Source: Oscillospiraceae bacterium
GTDB lineage: Bacteria; Bacillota; Clostridia; Oscillospirales; Ruminococcaceae
Direction: 5' to 3'
Length of the DNA stretch: 64,000 nt
Assembly: GCA_018110925.1 (NCBI GenBank)
Contig: JAGAZJ010000018.1
Location: forward strand, 1 to 64,000
In this document: positions 28,052 to 36,675 of the stretch, piece by piece
Numbering within the stretch: the stretch's first letter is position 1
How the letters are laid out: the number at the start of each line of letters is the position of its first letter
Notes under the pieces: model-generated
Database searches by the model: none
Seen by the model: the letters and a program-made list of their open reading frames with translations, nothing else
Told to the model about the DNA's origin: nothing
Program-made: the position numbers and the translations under genes

Positions 28052-28079
28052 ATAGAAAATCTTCGATATGAGGTGTGGT

Positions 28080-28391
28080 ATGGAACTGACAAACAAGCAT
28101 ATAACGGTGATCTTCAAGGCGCTTTGTGATGAGAACCGTGTGCAGATAGTAAGGCTCTTGCAGAACGGCGAGAAATGTGCCTGCAAGCTGCTTGAAGCCT
28201 TGCAGTGTACCCAGCCCACGCTTTCCCACCATATGAAGATACTATGCGACAGCGGTCTTGTGGTTGGCAGAAAAGAAGGAAAATGGATGTACTACTCCAT
28301 TTCTGCGGATGGTACGGAAGAAGCTGTGAATGTTCTGCGGGAGCTGACAAAGGTCGGTATATCAGAAAGCGGCGGATGCTGCTGCAAATAA
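28080..28391 (+). CDS. ArsR/SmtB family metalloid-responsive repressor
   Basis: A 103-residue winged-helix dimeric repressor that leaves DNA on metal or metalloid binding. It shows the family start (VIFKALCDENRVQIVRLL), a CAC motif in the alpha-3 helix (NGEKCACKLLEAL, like the ELCVCDL metalloid site), the recognition helix (CTQPTLSHHMKILCDSGLV), and a Cys-rich tail (GGCCCK) that could add ligands. The ATG at 28080 follows GAGGTG; the ATG at 28068 is inside that site. It heads a cluster with a C_GCAxxG_C_C protein, a permease and a thioredoxin-like protein, although a hairpin at 28385-28419 lies directly after it. Confidence 0.92.
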   Translation: MELTNKHITVIFKALCDENRVQIVRLLQNGEKCACKLLEALQCTQPTLSHHMKILCDSGLVVGRKEGKWMYYSISADGTEEAVNVLRELTKVGISESGGCCCK

Positions 28392-28419
28392 AATATCCGT
28401 GGAAACACGGAATTTTATT
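28385..28419 (+). terminator. Hairpin after arsR, possible partial terminator
   Basis: AAATAAAATATCCGTG pairs with CACGGAATTTTATTT around GAAA (mismatch in the middle). It could attenuate reading into the downstream genes. Confidence 0.55.
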
Positions 28420-28466
28420 TGGATATATAAATAGATAAATTCAAATATATTTATCGGAGGTAAACT

Positions 28467-28904
28467 ATGAATCACACAGAAATTGCAAGTGAGCTTTTCT
28501 CAAAGCGGTATTACTGCTCTCAGGCAGTGCTGGCGGCATTTGCCGAGGAACTTGGGATGACTAAGGAACAGGCACTTAAAGTCGGAGCTTGCTTCGGCGG
28601 AGGTATGTGCAAGGCTGAGGTCTGCGGAGCGTGTACAGGGGCACTTATGGCTCTCGGACTCAAATACGGTATGTGCGAGGACGGCGACTATGACAGCAAA
28701 CAGAGAGCAAACAGCTATGCAGTGCGTTTTCTTGATGAGTTTGCAAAGCAGAACGGCTCTTATATCTGCCGTGAGCTGCTTGACTGCGATATTGCCACCG
28801 ATGAGGGAAAGGCTTATGCAAGGGCAAATGGGCTGTTTGCAACGGAATGTCCCAGGCTGATCGAAAGTGCGGTGATTATCGCTGAGAAGCTGATAAACGA
28901 ATAA
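28467..28904 (+). CDS. C_GCAxxG_C_C family redox-type protein
   Basis: A 145-residue soluble protein with the family's spaced cysteines: YCSQAVLAAF near residue 17, the core GACFGGGMCKAEVCGACTGA (about 46-65), and later ICRELLDC and TECPRL. The family is annotated as putative redox-active or metal-binding; its reaction is unknown. The ATG has CGGAGG upstream. Presence beside ArsR, a Cys-bearing permease and a CxxC thioredoxin-like protein suggests a thiol/metalloid detoxification set. Confidence 0.88.
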   Translation: MNHTEIASELFSKRYYCSQAVLAAFAEELGMTKEQALKVGACFGGGMCKAEVCGACTGALMALGLKYGMCEDGDYDSKQRANSYAVRFLDEFAKQNGSYICRELLDCDIATDEGKAYARANGLFATECPRLIESAVIIAEKLINE

Positions 28905-28984
28905 TTCTGCCGTATGAGGGATACGGCTTGCTTTCGACAAATCAAATCGACTGATTTCAATCTATCTATGAAAAGAGGCGCTTT

Positions 28985-29986
28985 ATGGAGATCTGTAGCT
29001 TCATACAAGACGAAATACTCGGTATGAAATGGCTGAACAGGCTGATAGGCTCGGTGCTGAACGCCTGCGGTCTTGATACAAGCGGAAAAATCGGCGGAAG
29101 TGTGCAGTTTTTCATCTATGATGTTGTCAAGATCATGGTTCTGCTCGGTGTGCTGATATTCCTTATATCCTACATTCAGAGCTACTTTCCGCCCGAAAGG
29201 TCAAGAAAGATACTCGGACGGTTTCACGGCATCGGAGCAAACTGTGTCGCCGCACTTCTCGGCACGGTCACACCGTTCTGTTCTTGTTCGTCCATACCGC
29301 TGTTCATGGGATTCACAAGTGCAGGACTTCCGCTGGGAGTGACATTCTCATTTCTTATCTCATCGCCTATGGTCGATCTCGGTTCGCTTGTGCTTCTGAT
29401 GAGCATATTCGGGTGGAAGGTCGCTGTGGTGTATGTCGCACTCGGTCTTGTTATTGCCGTGGCAGGAGGTACGATGATCGAGAGGCTTCACCTTGAAGGA
29501 GAGGTTGAGGAGTTTATCCGCAGGGGAAGGAGTATTGATGTTCAGCAGAATGAATTGTCAAAGCGTGAAAGACTGAAATACTCGTGGGAACAGGTCTCGG
29601 GGACGGTGAAGAAGGTCTTGCCGTTCGTTCTGATCGGTGTCGGCATCGGTGCGGTCATCCATAACTGGATACCCGAGGAATGGGTGATAAAGATACTAGG
29701 CACGGGTGATCCGTTCGGTGTCATCATTGCCGCTGTATGCGGAATACCGATGTATTCGGATATATTCGGCTGTATAGCAATTTCGGAAGCACTGCTTGCA
29801 AAGGGCGCAGGGCTCGGTGTTGTCCTCAGCTTTATGATGGGTGTCACAACACTGTCTCTGCCCTCGATGATCATGCTGAAAAAGGCTGTCAAGCCTAAAC
29901 TGCTGGGCATATTCATCGCTGTCTGTGCAGTCGGTATCATACTTGTGGGATATTTTTTCAATATCATTCAAAGCTATATCATTTAG
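28985..29986 (+). CDS. UPF0718/ArsP-like permease
   Basis: Predicted exporter in the cytoplasmic membrane. The 333 residues hold about eight helices and the hallmark TPFCSCSSIPLF followed by GLPLGVTFSFLISSPMVDLG. A second inverted-like half begins near FVLIGVGIG and has GIPMYSDIFGCIA. ArsP relatives export organoarsenicals; this subfamily's substrate is not established. The ATG at 28985 has GAGGCG-like bases upstream. The gene is followed 10 bases later by the thioredoxin-like gene. No arsB, arsC or arsM is present, so the cluster is not a classical ars operon. Confidence 0.85.
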   Translation: MEICSFIQDEILGMKWLNRLIGSVLNACGLDTSGKIGGSVQFFIYDVVKIMVLLGVLIFLISYIQSYFPPERSRKILGRFHGIGANCVAALLGTVTPFCSCSSIPLFMGFTSAGLPLGVTFSFLISSPMVDLGSLVLLMSIFGWKVAVVYVALGLVIAVAGGTMIERLHLEGEVEEFIRRGRSIDVQQNELSKRERLKYSWEQVSGTVKKVLPFVLIGVGIGAVIHNWIPEEWVIKILGTGDPFGVIIAAVCGIPMYSDIFGCIAISEALLAKGAGLGVVLSFMMGVTTLSLPSMIMLKKAVKPKLLGIFIAVCAVGIILVGYFFNIIQSYII

Positions 29987-29996
29987 GAGGATTATT

Positions 29997-30356
29997 ATGG
30001 CACTGTTTGGAAAGAAAAAGGAAGAAACAAAGGCTGAAACAACTTGCTGCTGCGGAAATTCACAGTCCGCAAGCGAGGTCACATCGACCTGCTGCGGAGA
30101 AAAGGTCAACGGTATCTGCTGTATCAAAGTTCTCGGTTCGGGCTGTAAGTCCTGTCATCAGCTATATGAAAACACTCTGAAAGCTGTGGAAGGGTTGGGC
30201 ATCAAAGTCGAGTACATCACCGATCTGCAAAAGATCATGGAGTACGGCGCAATGTCAATGCCTGCACTTGTAATAAACGAAAAAGTCGTATCGGTGGGCA
30301 GGATACTGAAGCCTTGCGAGATAACCGAAATGGTAAAAACGCATATCGCAGAATAG
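29997..30356 (+). CDS. Thioredoxin-like (TM0996/MTH895 type) protein with Cys-rich N terminus
   Basis: A 119-residue protein. About 40 N-terminal residues hold CCC and CC clusters (TTCCCGNS, STCCGE, GICCIKV), then a small glutaredoxin/thioredoxin fold with the active-site GSGCKSCHQLY and the cis-Pro segment AMSMPALVI. Such proteins often accompany the UPF0718 permease. The extra Cys clusters may bind a soft metal. The ATG at 29997 follows a strong TAGGAGG, and the apparent longer frame upstream overlaps the permease. A terminator hairpin follows. Confidence 0.88.
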   Translation: MALFGKKKEETKAETTCCCGNSQSASEVTSTCCGEKVNGICCIKVLGSGCKSCHQLYENTLKAVEGLGIKVEYITDLQKIMEYGAMSMPALVINEKVVSVGRILKPCEITEMVKTHIAE

Positions 30357-30365
30357 TACAAACTT

Positions 30366-30398
30366 ATGTATCGAGATTTTTTTCGATACATATATTTT
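30366..30398 (+). terminator. Terminator of the arsR-permease cluster
   Basis: TATGTATCGA and TCGATACATA pair around a T-rich loop and are followed by T-rich sequence. The stretch 30399-30540 holds no gene I can support. Confidence 0.75.
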
Positions 30399-30542
30399 TC
30401 TTTGAGGATAACTATACAACAAATTCCCTATCGTCTGTTGAAACGGAAGTCTCATTAAGACCACATCAGCGCCTTTTTTACAACGGCGGATCGTCACACA
30501 TCATTGACAAACCAACGCCACGATGATGTCTCGGCAAAACAC

Positions 30543-30571
30543 TTGATTATACATTCCGTATCTGCTATAAT
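30543..30571 (+). promoter_or_regulatory. Promoter of the two-component operon
   Basis: TTGATT (30543-30548) and TATAAT (30566-30571), spacer 17. Confidence 0.65.
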
Positions 30572-30600
30572 CATGGTAAGGATATATGAGGAGTGAGAGA

Positions 30601-31284
30601 ATGGACAGGAAGCGTATACTTATCGTGGATGATGAAAAGGATCTTTCTTATATAATCGCAGAGATGCTGGGCGGCTGCGGCTATCAGGCGGAGTGTGCCG
30701 ACAGCGCCGAGAGTGCCTATGAACTTCTGGCACAAAAGAGCTTTCATCTGGTACTCCTTGATATAAACCTGCCGGACAGCACGGGCTTTGAGATATGCAA
30801 AGAGTTACGCAGGGTTTCCCAGGTGCCTGTCATCTTTGCCAGCGCACGAACTGCGGAGGACGACAGGATAACAGGTTTTGACATAGGCGGGGATGACTAT
30901 ATCCCCAAACCATATTCCATGAAGGAACTGCTGTCCCGGATAAATGCACTCATGCGCCGTGTCTACGGCAGGGATGAGGACAACTTCACATTCGGTAATG
31001 TGTCTGTGAACACATCTGCGAGAACGGTGACAAAGGGCGGCAGGAACGTTGACCTTGCCCAGAGGGAGTTTGATCTTCTTGTGACCCTGTGTAAAAACAA
31101 GAACACAGCCATACCGAAAGAAAAGTTGCTATCGGATGTTTGGGGCGCATTTTCCGAGGTCGAACCGTCAACGCTGACAGTGCATATCCGCTGGCTCAGA
31201 GAGAAGCTGGAGGACGATCCCGCTCGCCCAAAGTATATAAAGACCGTCTGGAGACTTGGCTATATGCTGGAGGATGATCAATGA
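30601..31284 (+). CDS. OmpR/PhoB family response regulator
   Basis: A 227-residue DNA-binding regulator: receiver domain (1-118; acidic pair in VDDEKD, phosphoryl Asp in LLDINLPD near 53, Lys in PKPYS) and winged-helix output domain (about 130-225; REFDLLVTL, SALTVHIRWLREKL type helix and WRLGYML end). The ATG at 30601 has GAGGAG 7 bases upstream. It overlaps the kinase gene by four bases. A tandem TTTCTTAA pair before the ABC genes at 32411-32429 is a probable target. Confidence 0.95.
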   Translation: MDRKRILIVDDEKDLSYIIAEMLGGCGYQAECADSAESAYELLAQKSFHLVLLDINLPDSTGFEICKELRRVSQVPVIFASARTAEDDRITGFDIGGDDYIPKPYSMKELLSRINALMRRVYGRDEDNFTFGNVSVNTSARTVTKGGRNVDLAQREFDLLVTLCKNKNTAIPKEKLLSDVWGAFSEVEPSTLTVHIRWLREKLEDDPARPKYIKTVWRLGYMLEDDQ

Positions 31285-32402
31285 AAAAACTTATCACAGC
31301 AGCTGTCACGGCCGTTCTTTTGCTTATCGTGATAATGGGTGCGGCATGGAATGACAGGGGCATGGACGATATATCAGGCATGGCGGCGGTGTCGCTCAAC
31401 GAGATAGAAAGGCTCTGTGAACAGGGCGACACGGAAAGCGCACGTCAGGCGGCGAATACGCTCAGAAAAGAGCTTGCCGCCCATGAGAAAGAAAGTGACC
31501 ATACTCTGCCGCTGATGTGCGGCGTGTGCATAGTTTTTCTGGCGGGAGCCTGTGCCTATCTTATAAAGGTGATAATCATCCCTTTCAACAGGCTGTCGAC
31601 TTTTGCCGAAAAGGTCGCCGCAGGAGACCTGTCAGAACCTCTCAGATATGACCGTGAAGACATCTTCGGCAAATTTGTATGGGCATTTGACAGCATGAGA
31701 AATGAGATAATAAGATCCCGTGCCTGTGAGCGTGAGGCAATGGACAGCAACAAGACCGTCATTGCTTCTCTTTCCCACGATATAAAGACACCTATCGCCT
31801 CGGTCAAGGCATATGCCGAGGCACTTGACATGGGGCTTGACAGCTCGGAGGAGACCAGACGCAAGTATATCGCCGTGATGATAAGAAAATGCGATGAGAT
31901 AACAAAGATCACCGATGATATGCTGACCCATTCCCTGACGGAACTGAACAGGCTCAGGATGTCACCCGAACGGTTTGAACTGATCTCCTTTCTGGAGCGG
32001 ACCGCACAGGGGCTTTCAGCGGATAACAGTGTCCATTTTGAAAGACCGTCTTACAGTCTGTATGTATATGCCGATATGGGCAGAACGGCTCAGATAGCCG
32101 AAAACCTTATAAGCAATGCCCGCAAGTATGCCGGCTCCTGTGTGGATATATCCGTTGACCGCACGGAAAGTACGGCGCAGATACATTTCAGGGATTACGG
32201 TACGGGCATCCCCGATGAGGATATGCCTTTTATCACGGATAAATTCTACCGAGGAAAGAACAGCAGTTCCACGGAAGGAACAGGTCTTGGATTGTATATC
32301 GTAAAGTACATAGTGACCCAGTCTGGCGGCAGTCTCAGGCTCATAAATCATGATGACGGCCTTGAAGTCATCGTGTCGCTGCCGCTTGACAAAGAACAAT
32401 GA
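31281..32402 (+). CDS. Sensor histidine kinase
   Basis: Membrane kinase for the regulator at 30601. The 373 residues have a helix at 5-22, a short outside loop of about 55 residues, a second helix at 75-97, and HAMP (about 98-150). The HisKA H-box is SLSHDIKTPIASVKAYAEAL, the N-box NLISNARKYAG, and the G-boxes DYGTGIP and GTGLGLYIVKY. The very small external loop resembles kinases that sense through a partner transporter rather than by binding a ligand. Start ATG overlaps the previous TGA (ATGA). Confidence 0.94.
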   Translation: MKKLITAAVTAVLLLIVIMGAAWNDRGMDDISGMAAVSLNEIERLCEQGDTESARQAANTLRKELAAHEKESDHTLPLMCGVCIVFLAGACAYLIKVIIIPFNRLSTFAEKVAAGDLSEPLRYDREDIFGKFVWAFDSMRNEIIRSRACEREAMDSNKTVIASLSHDIKTPIASVKAYAEALDMGLDSSEETRRKYIAVMIRKCDEITKITDDMLTHSLTELNRLRMSPERFELISFLERTAQGLSADNSVHFERPSYSLYVYADMGRTAQIAENLISNARKYAGSCVDISVDRTESTAQIHFRDYGTGIPDEDMPFITDKFYRGKNSSSTEGTGLGLYIVKYIVTQSGGSLRLINHDDGLEVIVSLPLDKEQ

Positions 32403-32410
32403 AAAATTGG

Positions 32411-32429
32411 TTTCTTAAGGATTTCTTAA
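32411..32429 (+). promoter_or_regulatory. Tandem TTTCTTAA boxes, probable response-regulator site
   Basis: TTTCTTAA at 32411-32418 is repeated at 32422-32429, exactly one helical turn (11 bases) apart, the spacing OmpR/PhoB family dimers use. A TTATAG-type -10 follows near 32439-32444 and no -35 box is visible, as in activator-dependent promoters. Confidence 0.65.
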
Positions 32430-32477
32430 TACATGATGTTATAGAATGTGTATAACACAACTGAAAGGGGAAAACGT

Positions 32478-33236
32478 ATGAAAAACACCATCCTTTCCGC
32501 CAGAGGGCTCTGCAAGAGCTTTGCCCACAACGGCGGACAGATACACATTCTTACAGGTCTTGATGTTGATATATATGAGGGCGACTTCACCGTTATAATG
32601 GGAGCGTCGGGTTCGGGTAAATCCACCACCCTCTATTCACTCAGCGGGATGGACAGAGCCACGGGCGGACAGGTGCTTTACAAGGAAAAGGACATTGTAA
32701 AGATGAGCGAGAGAGAGCTTGCTACCCTGCGCCACGGCGATTTCGGCTTCATATTCCAGCAGATGCATCTTGTTAGCAATCTGACGCTCTTTGAGAATAT
32801 CACAGTACCCGGCTATCTGAACAGATCGAGGTCGGCGGCGGATACGGACAAGAGAGCCGCAGAGCTGATGGAAAAAATGGGCATATCCCATATAAAGACA
32901 CACCTGCCCGGTCAGTGCTCCGGCGGTGAACAGCAGAGATGCGCCATAGCGAGAGCTGTGATAAACGATCCTGTTCTGCTATTTGCGGATGAACCCACAG
33001 GTGCGCTCAACAAGCGAAACACCACGGAGGTGCTCGACCTTTTGACAGAGCTCAACAAAAACGGTCAGAGCATACTCATGGTCACACACGACGCAAGAGC
33101 CGCCTGCCGTGCGTCCAGGATACTCTATATCGAGGACGGCAAAATAATCGGTGACCTTGATCTTCCTCCCTACGCCAAAGATGAGAAGAGCCGTGAAACA
33201 CAGGTCAATGCATGGCTCGCCGCCAACGGATTCTGA
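32478..33236 (+). CDS. ABC transporter ATPase, MacB/LolD type
   Basis: Drives the FtsX-type permease encoded next. The 252 residues carry Walker A (MGASGSGKST), Q-loop (FIFQQMHLV), signature (CSGGEQQRCAIARA), Walker B (LLFADEPTGAL) and the switch His (MVTHDARA). The ATG at 32478 has AAAGGGG upstream; upstream in-frame ATGs fall in the promoter. Together with the two-component genes it has the layout of antimicrobial-peptide or envelope-stress systems, though the actual substrate is unknown. Confidence 0.94.
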   Translation: MKNTILSARGLCKSFAHNGGQIHILTGLDVDIYEGDFTVIMGASGSGKSTTLYSLSGMDRATGGQVLYKEKDIVKMSERELATLRHGDFGFIFQQMHLVSNLTLFENITVPGYLNRSRSAADTDKRAAELMEKMGISHIKTHLPGQCSGGEQQRCAIARAVINDPVLLFADEPTGALNKRNTTEVLDLLTELNKNGQSILMVTHDARAACRASRILYIEDGKIIGDLDLPPYAKDEKSRETQVNAWLAANGF

Positions 33237-33245
33237 GGTGACAGC

Positions 33246-35585
33246 ATGAAAGGTATAATGAAACTTGTCGCCGCCGATCTCAGGACAAAAAAGGGTGCAT
33301 TTATCGGTATAGCATTTTTGATGATGCTGATAGTGGTGTCCTTCACGGGCACTGTCAGCAACAATGATGACATTGTCAGAGCGGTGGATGAAAACTTTTC
33401 ACAGGTTGACTGCGGCGATCTGCTGATACGTCTGTATTCGGATATGCTGAGCGATGATATCCGTGATACGATAAAGAATGACCCGCATATATCACGGACG
33501 GAATATGACACCACACTGATGATATATCAGAAGCCCCGTGTGAACGGTGAAGAGATGGAGGTCCTCATTGAGCTTTCAGAATACAAAGACAGCTGTAATG
33601 TGTTCAATGATGACAATACGGCGTTTCTCACAGGGGATACCGCACTGCACAGGGGTGAGATCTATATTCCCTATAAAATGCGCACACTTATGGATAAGGG
33701 CGATGTGATAACTTTCACGGCAAATGACGGCACAGAGTTCAGCCTTACCGTAAAGGGACTGTATCAGGACCCGATATTCGGCGCACTGACCGTCTCCTCA
33801 AACCGTTGTGTCATTTCACCCGAAGACCATGCGGATATAATGAAAAAAGCGGCGCATCTCACAGACCCCGCCAGAAATATCCTTGCCTGCACGGATATAA
33901 ACATCCATACAGCTGATGAGTATTCGCCGTATGAGCTGAAAAAGGAACTCAACGACAAGTGCAGCATCATAGATATGAGCATATATTCCCCGTCAAGAGA
34001 AGAGCTTGAGGACAACATCAAGATGTTCACAAATGTTGGCGTCAGGATGGTGTTTGTATATATCATTCTTCTTGTGGCTGTGGTCATGATCATTATGGCA
34101 AACAGCATATCGGCAAATATTGAGATGGATCATACCGACCTCGGTATACTCCGTTCACAGGGCTTTTCACAGATGCAGATAAGGCTCATGTTTGTTATTG
34201 AATACACCCTGTCGCTCCTTGTCGGCGCCGTAGTCGGACTGATACTCTCATACCCCGCCTGCGGAGCGATGATAAGGCTGTTCATGAGGCTTTCATGCAC
34301 GCTGACATCTACTGATATATCAATAGTCAAGTGCGCCGTGCTGTCACTGCTTATAATACTCGTCTGCATGGTGTTCATCTTTATCGCAACGGCAAAGATA
34401 TCAAAGATCTCTCCTGTCAGAGCCATATCGGGCAGCAGGGAAGATGTGTACTTTGACAGCAGGCTCAATATACCCGTCAGAAAGCCCGTGTCACTGTTCA
34501 TAGCGCTCAGACAGATAACATCAGACCTTAAAAACTATGTGGGCACGATACTCATAATCGGTATACTCGTTTTCTTCCTTATCAGCATCTCGGTGTTTGT
34601 GAACAGCTTTGATACCGATGCCATATATACGGGTATGACGGGTGATATAGAGATCACCAATCTGGGCAGTCTCTCTCTTTCAGATCATGACAGCATAGAA
34701 AAGACTGTGCAGCAGACAGACAGCGGAGCATACCTTTCAATGGAGAGTTGTCACCGCATGGATATTGACGGTCAGCAGGTAATGGTTCGCGCATACAGCA
34801 GGGACGAAGATCTTTTCAAGCCCACAGAGGGCAGATCCCCTGTATATGACAACGAAGTAATGATAACAAGCTCCGTGTCACGCTCCACGGGCAAGGAGAT
34901 AGGCGACAGCATACAGATAAAGTATATCGGCACAACCGAGGAGTTTGTGATAACAGGCTGTTTCCAGACCGTGCATGAATACGGTGTCATGGCGTGCCTC
35001 ACAGCCGACGGCATCAGAAAAATGAACTATGAGGATGTTTCGGGATGCTTTGTAACTCTTTCAGACCCGTCAAAGGCAGATGAGGTCATAGATTCCCTCA
35101 ACAGCAGTTACGATATGCTCTCTGCCGGCAGGACGAAAGAAAGCGAGACCACAAAGAAATACAAGGGGCTCATTGACGGACTTCTTGACATAATAGGCTA
35201 TGTGATATACTCCATGTCGGTATTGTTTGCGGCAGTCATAGTGGTGATGATGACAAGTACTGCGTTTTTGCGTGAACGCACCGATCTCGGCATATACAAG
35301 GCAGTCGGTATGGTCTCATCCACGCTCAGGACACAGTTTGCGGTTCGCTTTCTCGTGATAGCCGTCATCGGTTCACTGCTCGGCAGTATCGTGTCTGCGG
35401 CAGTCACCAAGCCCATGCTTGGATTTATGCTGAAGATAGTGGGTATCACGGAGCTTGAGACCGCTCCGGATGTTCTCACGCTCATTATGCCGACCGTGGT
35501 AGTGTGTGCGGGCATATTCGCAATTGCCTATCTTGCATCACACAAAATAAAGAACGTCGAGGTCAGAGAACTGATCACGGAATGA
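33246..35585 (+). CDS. FtsX-like ABC transporter permease
   Basis: The 779-residue protein has a helix near 17-38, a large outside domain (about 39-260), three helices (about 265-385), a helix near 430-450, a second outside domain (about 455-640), and three more helices (about 650-775). This is two MacB/FtsX units in tandem, as in large exporters of the BceB/VraG-like or YknZ-like groups. The ATG at 33246 follows GAGGTGACAG, 9 bases after the ATPase stop. A terminator at 35621-35657 ends the operon. Confidence 0.9.
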   Translation: MKGIMKLVAADLRTKKGAFIGIAFLMMLIVVSFTGTVSNNDDIVRAVDENFSQVDCGDLLIRLYSDMLSDDIRDTIKNDPHISRTEYDTTLMIYQKPRVNGEEMEVLIELSEYKDSCNVFNDDNTAFLTGDTALHRGEIYIPYKMRTLMDKGDVITFTANDGTEFSLTVKGLYQDPIFGALTVSSNRCVISPEDHADIMKKAAHLTDPARNILACTDINIHTADEYSPYELKKELNDKCSIIDMSIYSPSREELEDNIKMFTNVGVRMVFVYIILLVAVVMIIMANSISANIEMDHTDLGILRSQGFSQMQIRLMFVIEYTLSLLVGAVVGLILSYPACGAMIRLFMRLSCTLTSTDISIVKCAVLSLLIILVCMVFIFIATAKISKISPVRAISGSREDVYFDSRLNIPVRKPVSLFIALRQITSDLKNYVGTILIIGILVFFLISISVFVNSFDTDAIYTGMTGDIEITNLGSLSLSDHDSIEKTVQQTDSGAYLSMESCHRMDIDGQQVMVRAYSRDEDLFKPTEGRSPVYDNEVMITSSVSRSTGKEIGDSIQIKYIGTTEEFVITGCFQTVHEYGVMACLTADGIRKMNYEDVSGCFVTLSDPSKADEVIDSLNSSYDMLSAGRTKESETTKKYKGLIDGLLDIIGYVIYSMSVLFAAVIVVMMTSTAFLRERTDLGIYKAVGMVSSTLRTQFAVRFLVIAVIGSLLGSIVSAAVTKPMLGFMLKIVGITELETAPDVLTLIMPTVVVCAGIFAIAYLASHKIKNVEVRELITE

Positions 35586-35620
35586 TAATATAGATTCTTC
35601 CTCGATGTATAATAATCTCC

Positions 35621-35657
35621 AAGCTGCAAATCCTTTATATTCAAGCATTTGCGGCTT
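35621..35657 (+). terminator. Terminator of the two-component/ABC operon
   Basis: AAGCTGCAAAT (35621-35631) pairs with ATTTGCGGCTT (35647-35657), followed by GTTTCC. It is a modest terminator. Confidence 0.6.
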
Positions 35658-35753
35658 GTTTCCTGTCTATCTTTGTCAGAAGATAACTGCATCGGTCAGA
35701 AATTAGTATAACAAATGGCTGCTGCTAAAAACAGATACCCATATAGAAGTTTT

Positions 35754-35783
35754 GCCCCGAAGCACTTCAAAGTGCTTCGGGGC
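35754..35783. repeat. Left-end hairpin of cassette 2
   Basis: GCCCCGAAGCACTT pairs fully with AAGTGCTTCGGGGC around a 2-base centre. Compared with cassette 1 the stem has paired changes, so structure rather than sequence is conserved. Confidence 0.8.
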
Positions 35784-35833
35784 ATTGTATTTTATATAAG
35801 TGCTAAGATAAATCTGAATTTTCAAAACTTATA

Positions 35834-36601
35834 CTAATCTTTTTTTCTTACAATATATACGCCATAAATTCCAAGCAAAATATAAGATACAAGACAAGTG
35901 AACAATGCTATCGTCGGGTATTGATTGCTTGTTGAAAAACAGAACGGAATACCGCATAGATTTATTAATAAATGCAGTACAATCGGAACCCACAAATTTT
36001 TAGATTTAACATAGACTGCACCAAAATAAACACCCAGTGCGGCTGCCCAAATGGTTTTGGCAATTACAGTTGTAAATGGTTGCCCCAATGCTCCGAAAAT
36101 ATGACCTAATCCAAATAGTGAGGAAGAAAGAAAAATTGCATATAGTGTCGCATTCTTCCTTTCGCCAAACCACTTTTCAATAATGTTCTGTAATAAGCCT
36201 CTTAAATAAAGCTCCTCTATAATACCAACGCCAATATAATACACGATACCTTCAACAACAACTCTCCATATAGTTGGTTTATTATCGAATGGAGTCAATC
36301 CGATACAGAAAGCAATTGTTACTATGAATGTTGCCAATACCGCAGGTAACCCATATTTTTTTAACCCACTTAATAGTCCCTTGAGTTGTAAACCAAAATG
36401 CCAGTCTTTTATAAAAACCTTTTTACATATCCAACAAATTGCAAATGCTATCAGGAAATTTGCCATTAGTGCAAAATAGATCGGCTCAATATCCCAAATT
36501 TTTATATTGCAAAAAAGCAATGCGGGTAATGCTGACATTTCCATAAACGTCATTATAAGCGTTAATATAACTGCCGATACTGTCTGACTTCTTTTATTCA
36601 T
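35834..36601 (-). CDS. CPBP family intramembrane metalloprotease (cassette cargo)
   Basis: A 255-residue membrane protein of the CAAX-protease/bacteriocin-processing (Abi) family, with about seven helices. The three active-site motifs are intact: EELYLRG (Glu-Glu-x3-Arg) near 139, FGLGH near 170, and HLLIN near 215. Relatives process prenylated proteins in eukaryotes or give bacteriocin self-immunity. The ATG at 36601 has GGAG 9 bases upstream; a TTG five codons earlier overlaps that site. The base composition is clearly more A/T-rich than that of its neighbours, consistent with import on the cassette. It is read from the cassette promoter at 36640-36668. Confidence 0.9.
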   Translation of the reverse strand: MNKRSQTVSAVILTLIMTFMEMSALPALLFCNIKIWDIEPIYFALMANFLIAFAICWICKKVFIKDWHFGLQLKGLLSGLKKYGLPAVLATFIVTIAFCIGLTPFDNKPTIWRVVVEGIVYYIGVGIIEELYLRGLLQNIIEKWFGERKNATLYAIFLSSSLFGLGHIFGALGQPFTTVIAKTIWAAALGVYFGAVYVKSKNLWVPIVLHLLINLCGIPFCFSTSNQYPTIALFTCLVSYILLGIYGVYIVRKKD

Positions 36602-36639
36602 TATTATAATCTCCAAATTTCAATTTTATATTAGTTACC

Positions 36640-36668
36640 ATTATAGCACGTCATCTATGCACTGTCAA
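36640..36668 (-). promoter_or_regulatory. Consensus promoter inside cassette 2
   Basis: Minus-strand TTGACA (36663-36668) and TATAAT (36640-36645), spacer 17. The spacer differs from cassette 1 at only a few positions. Confidence 0.85.
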
Positions 36669-36675
36669 TAGAAAC

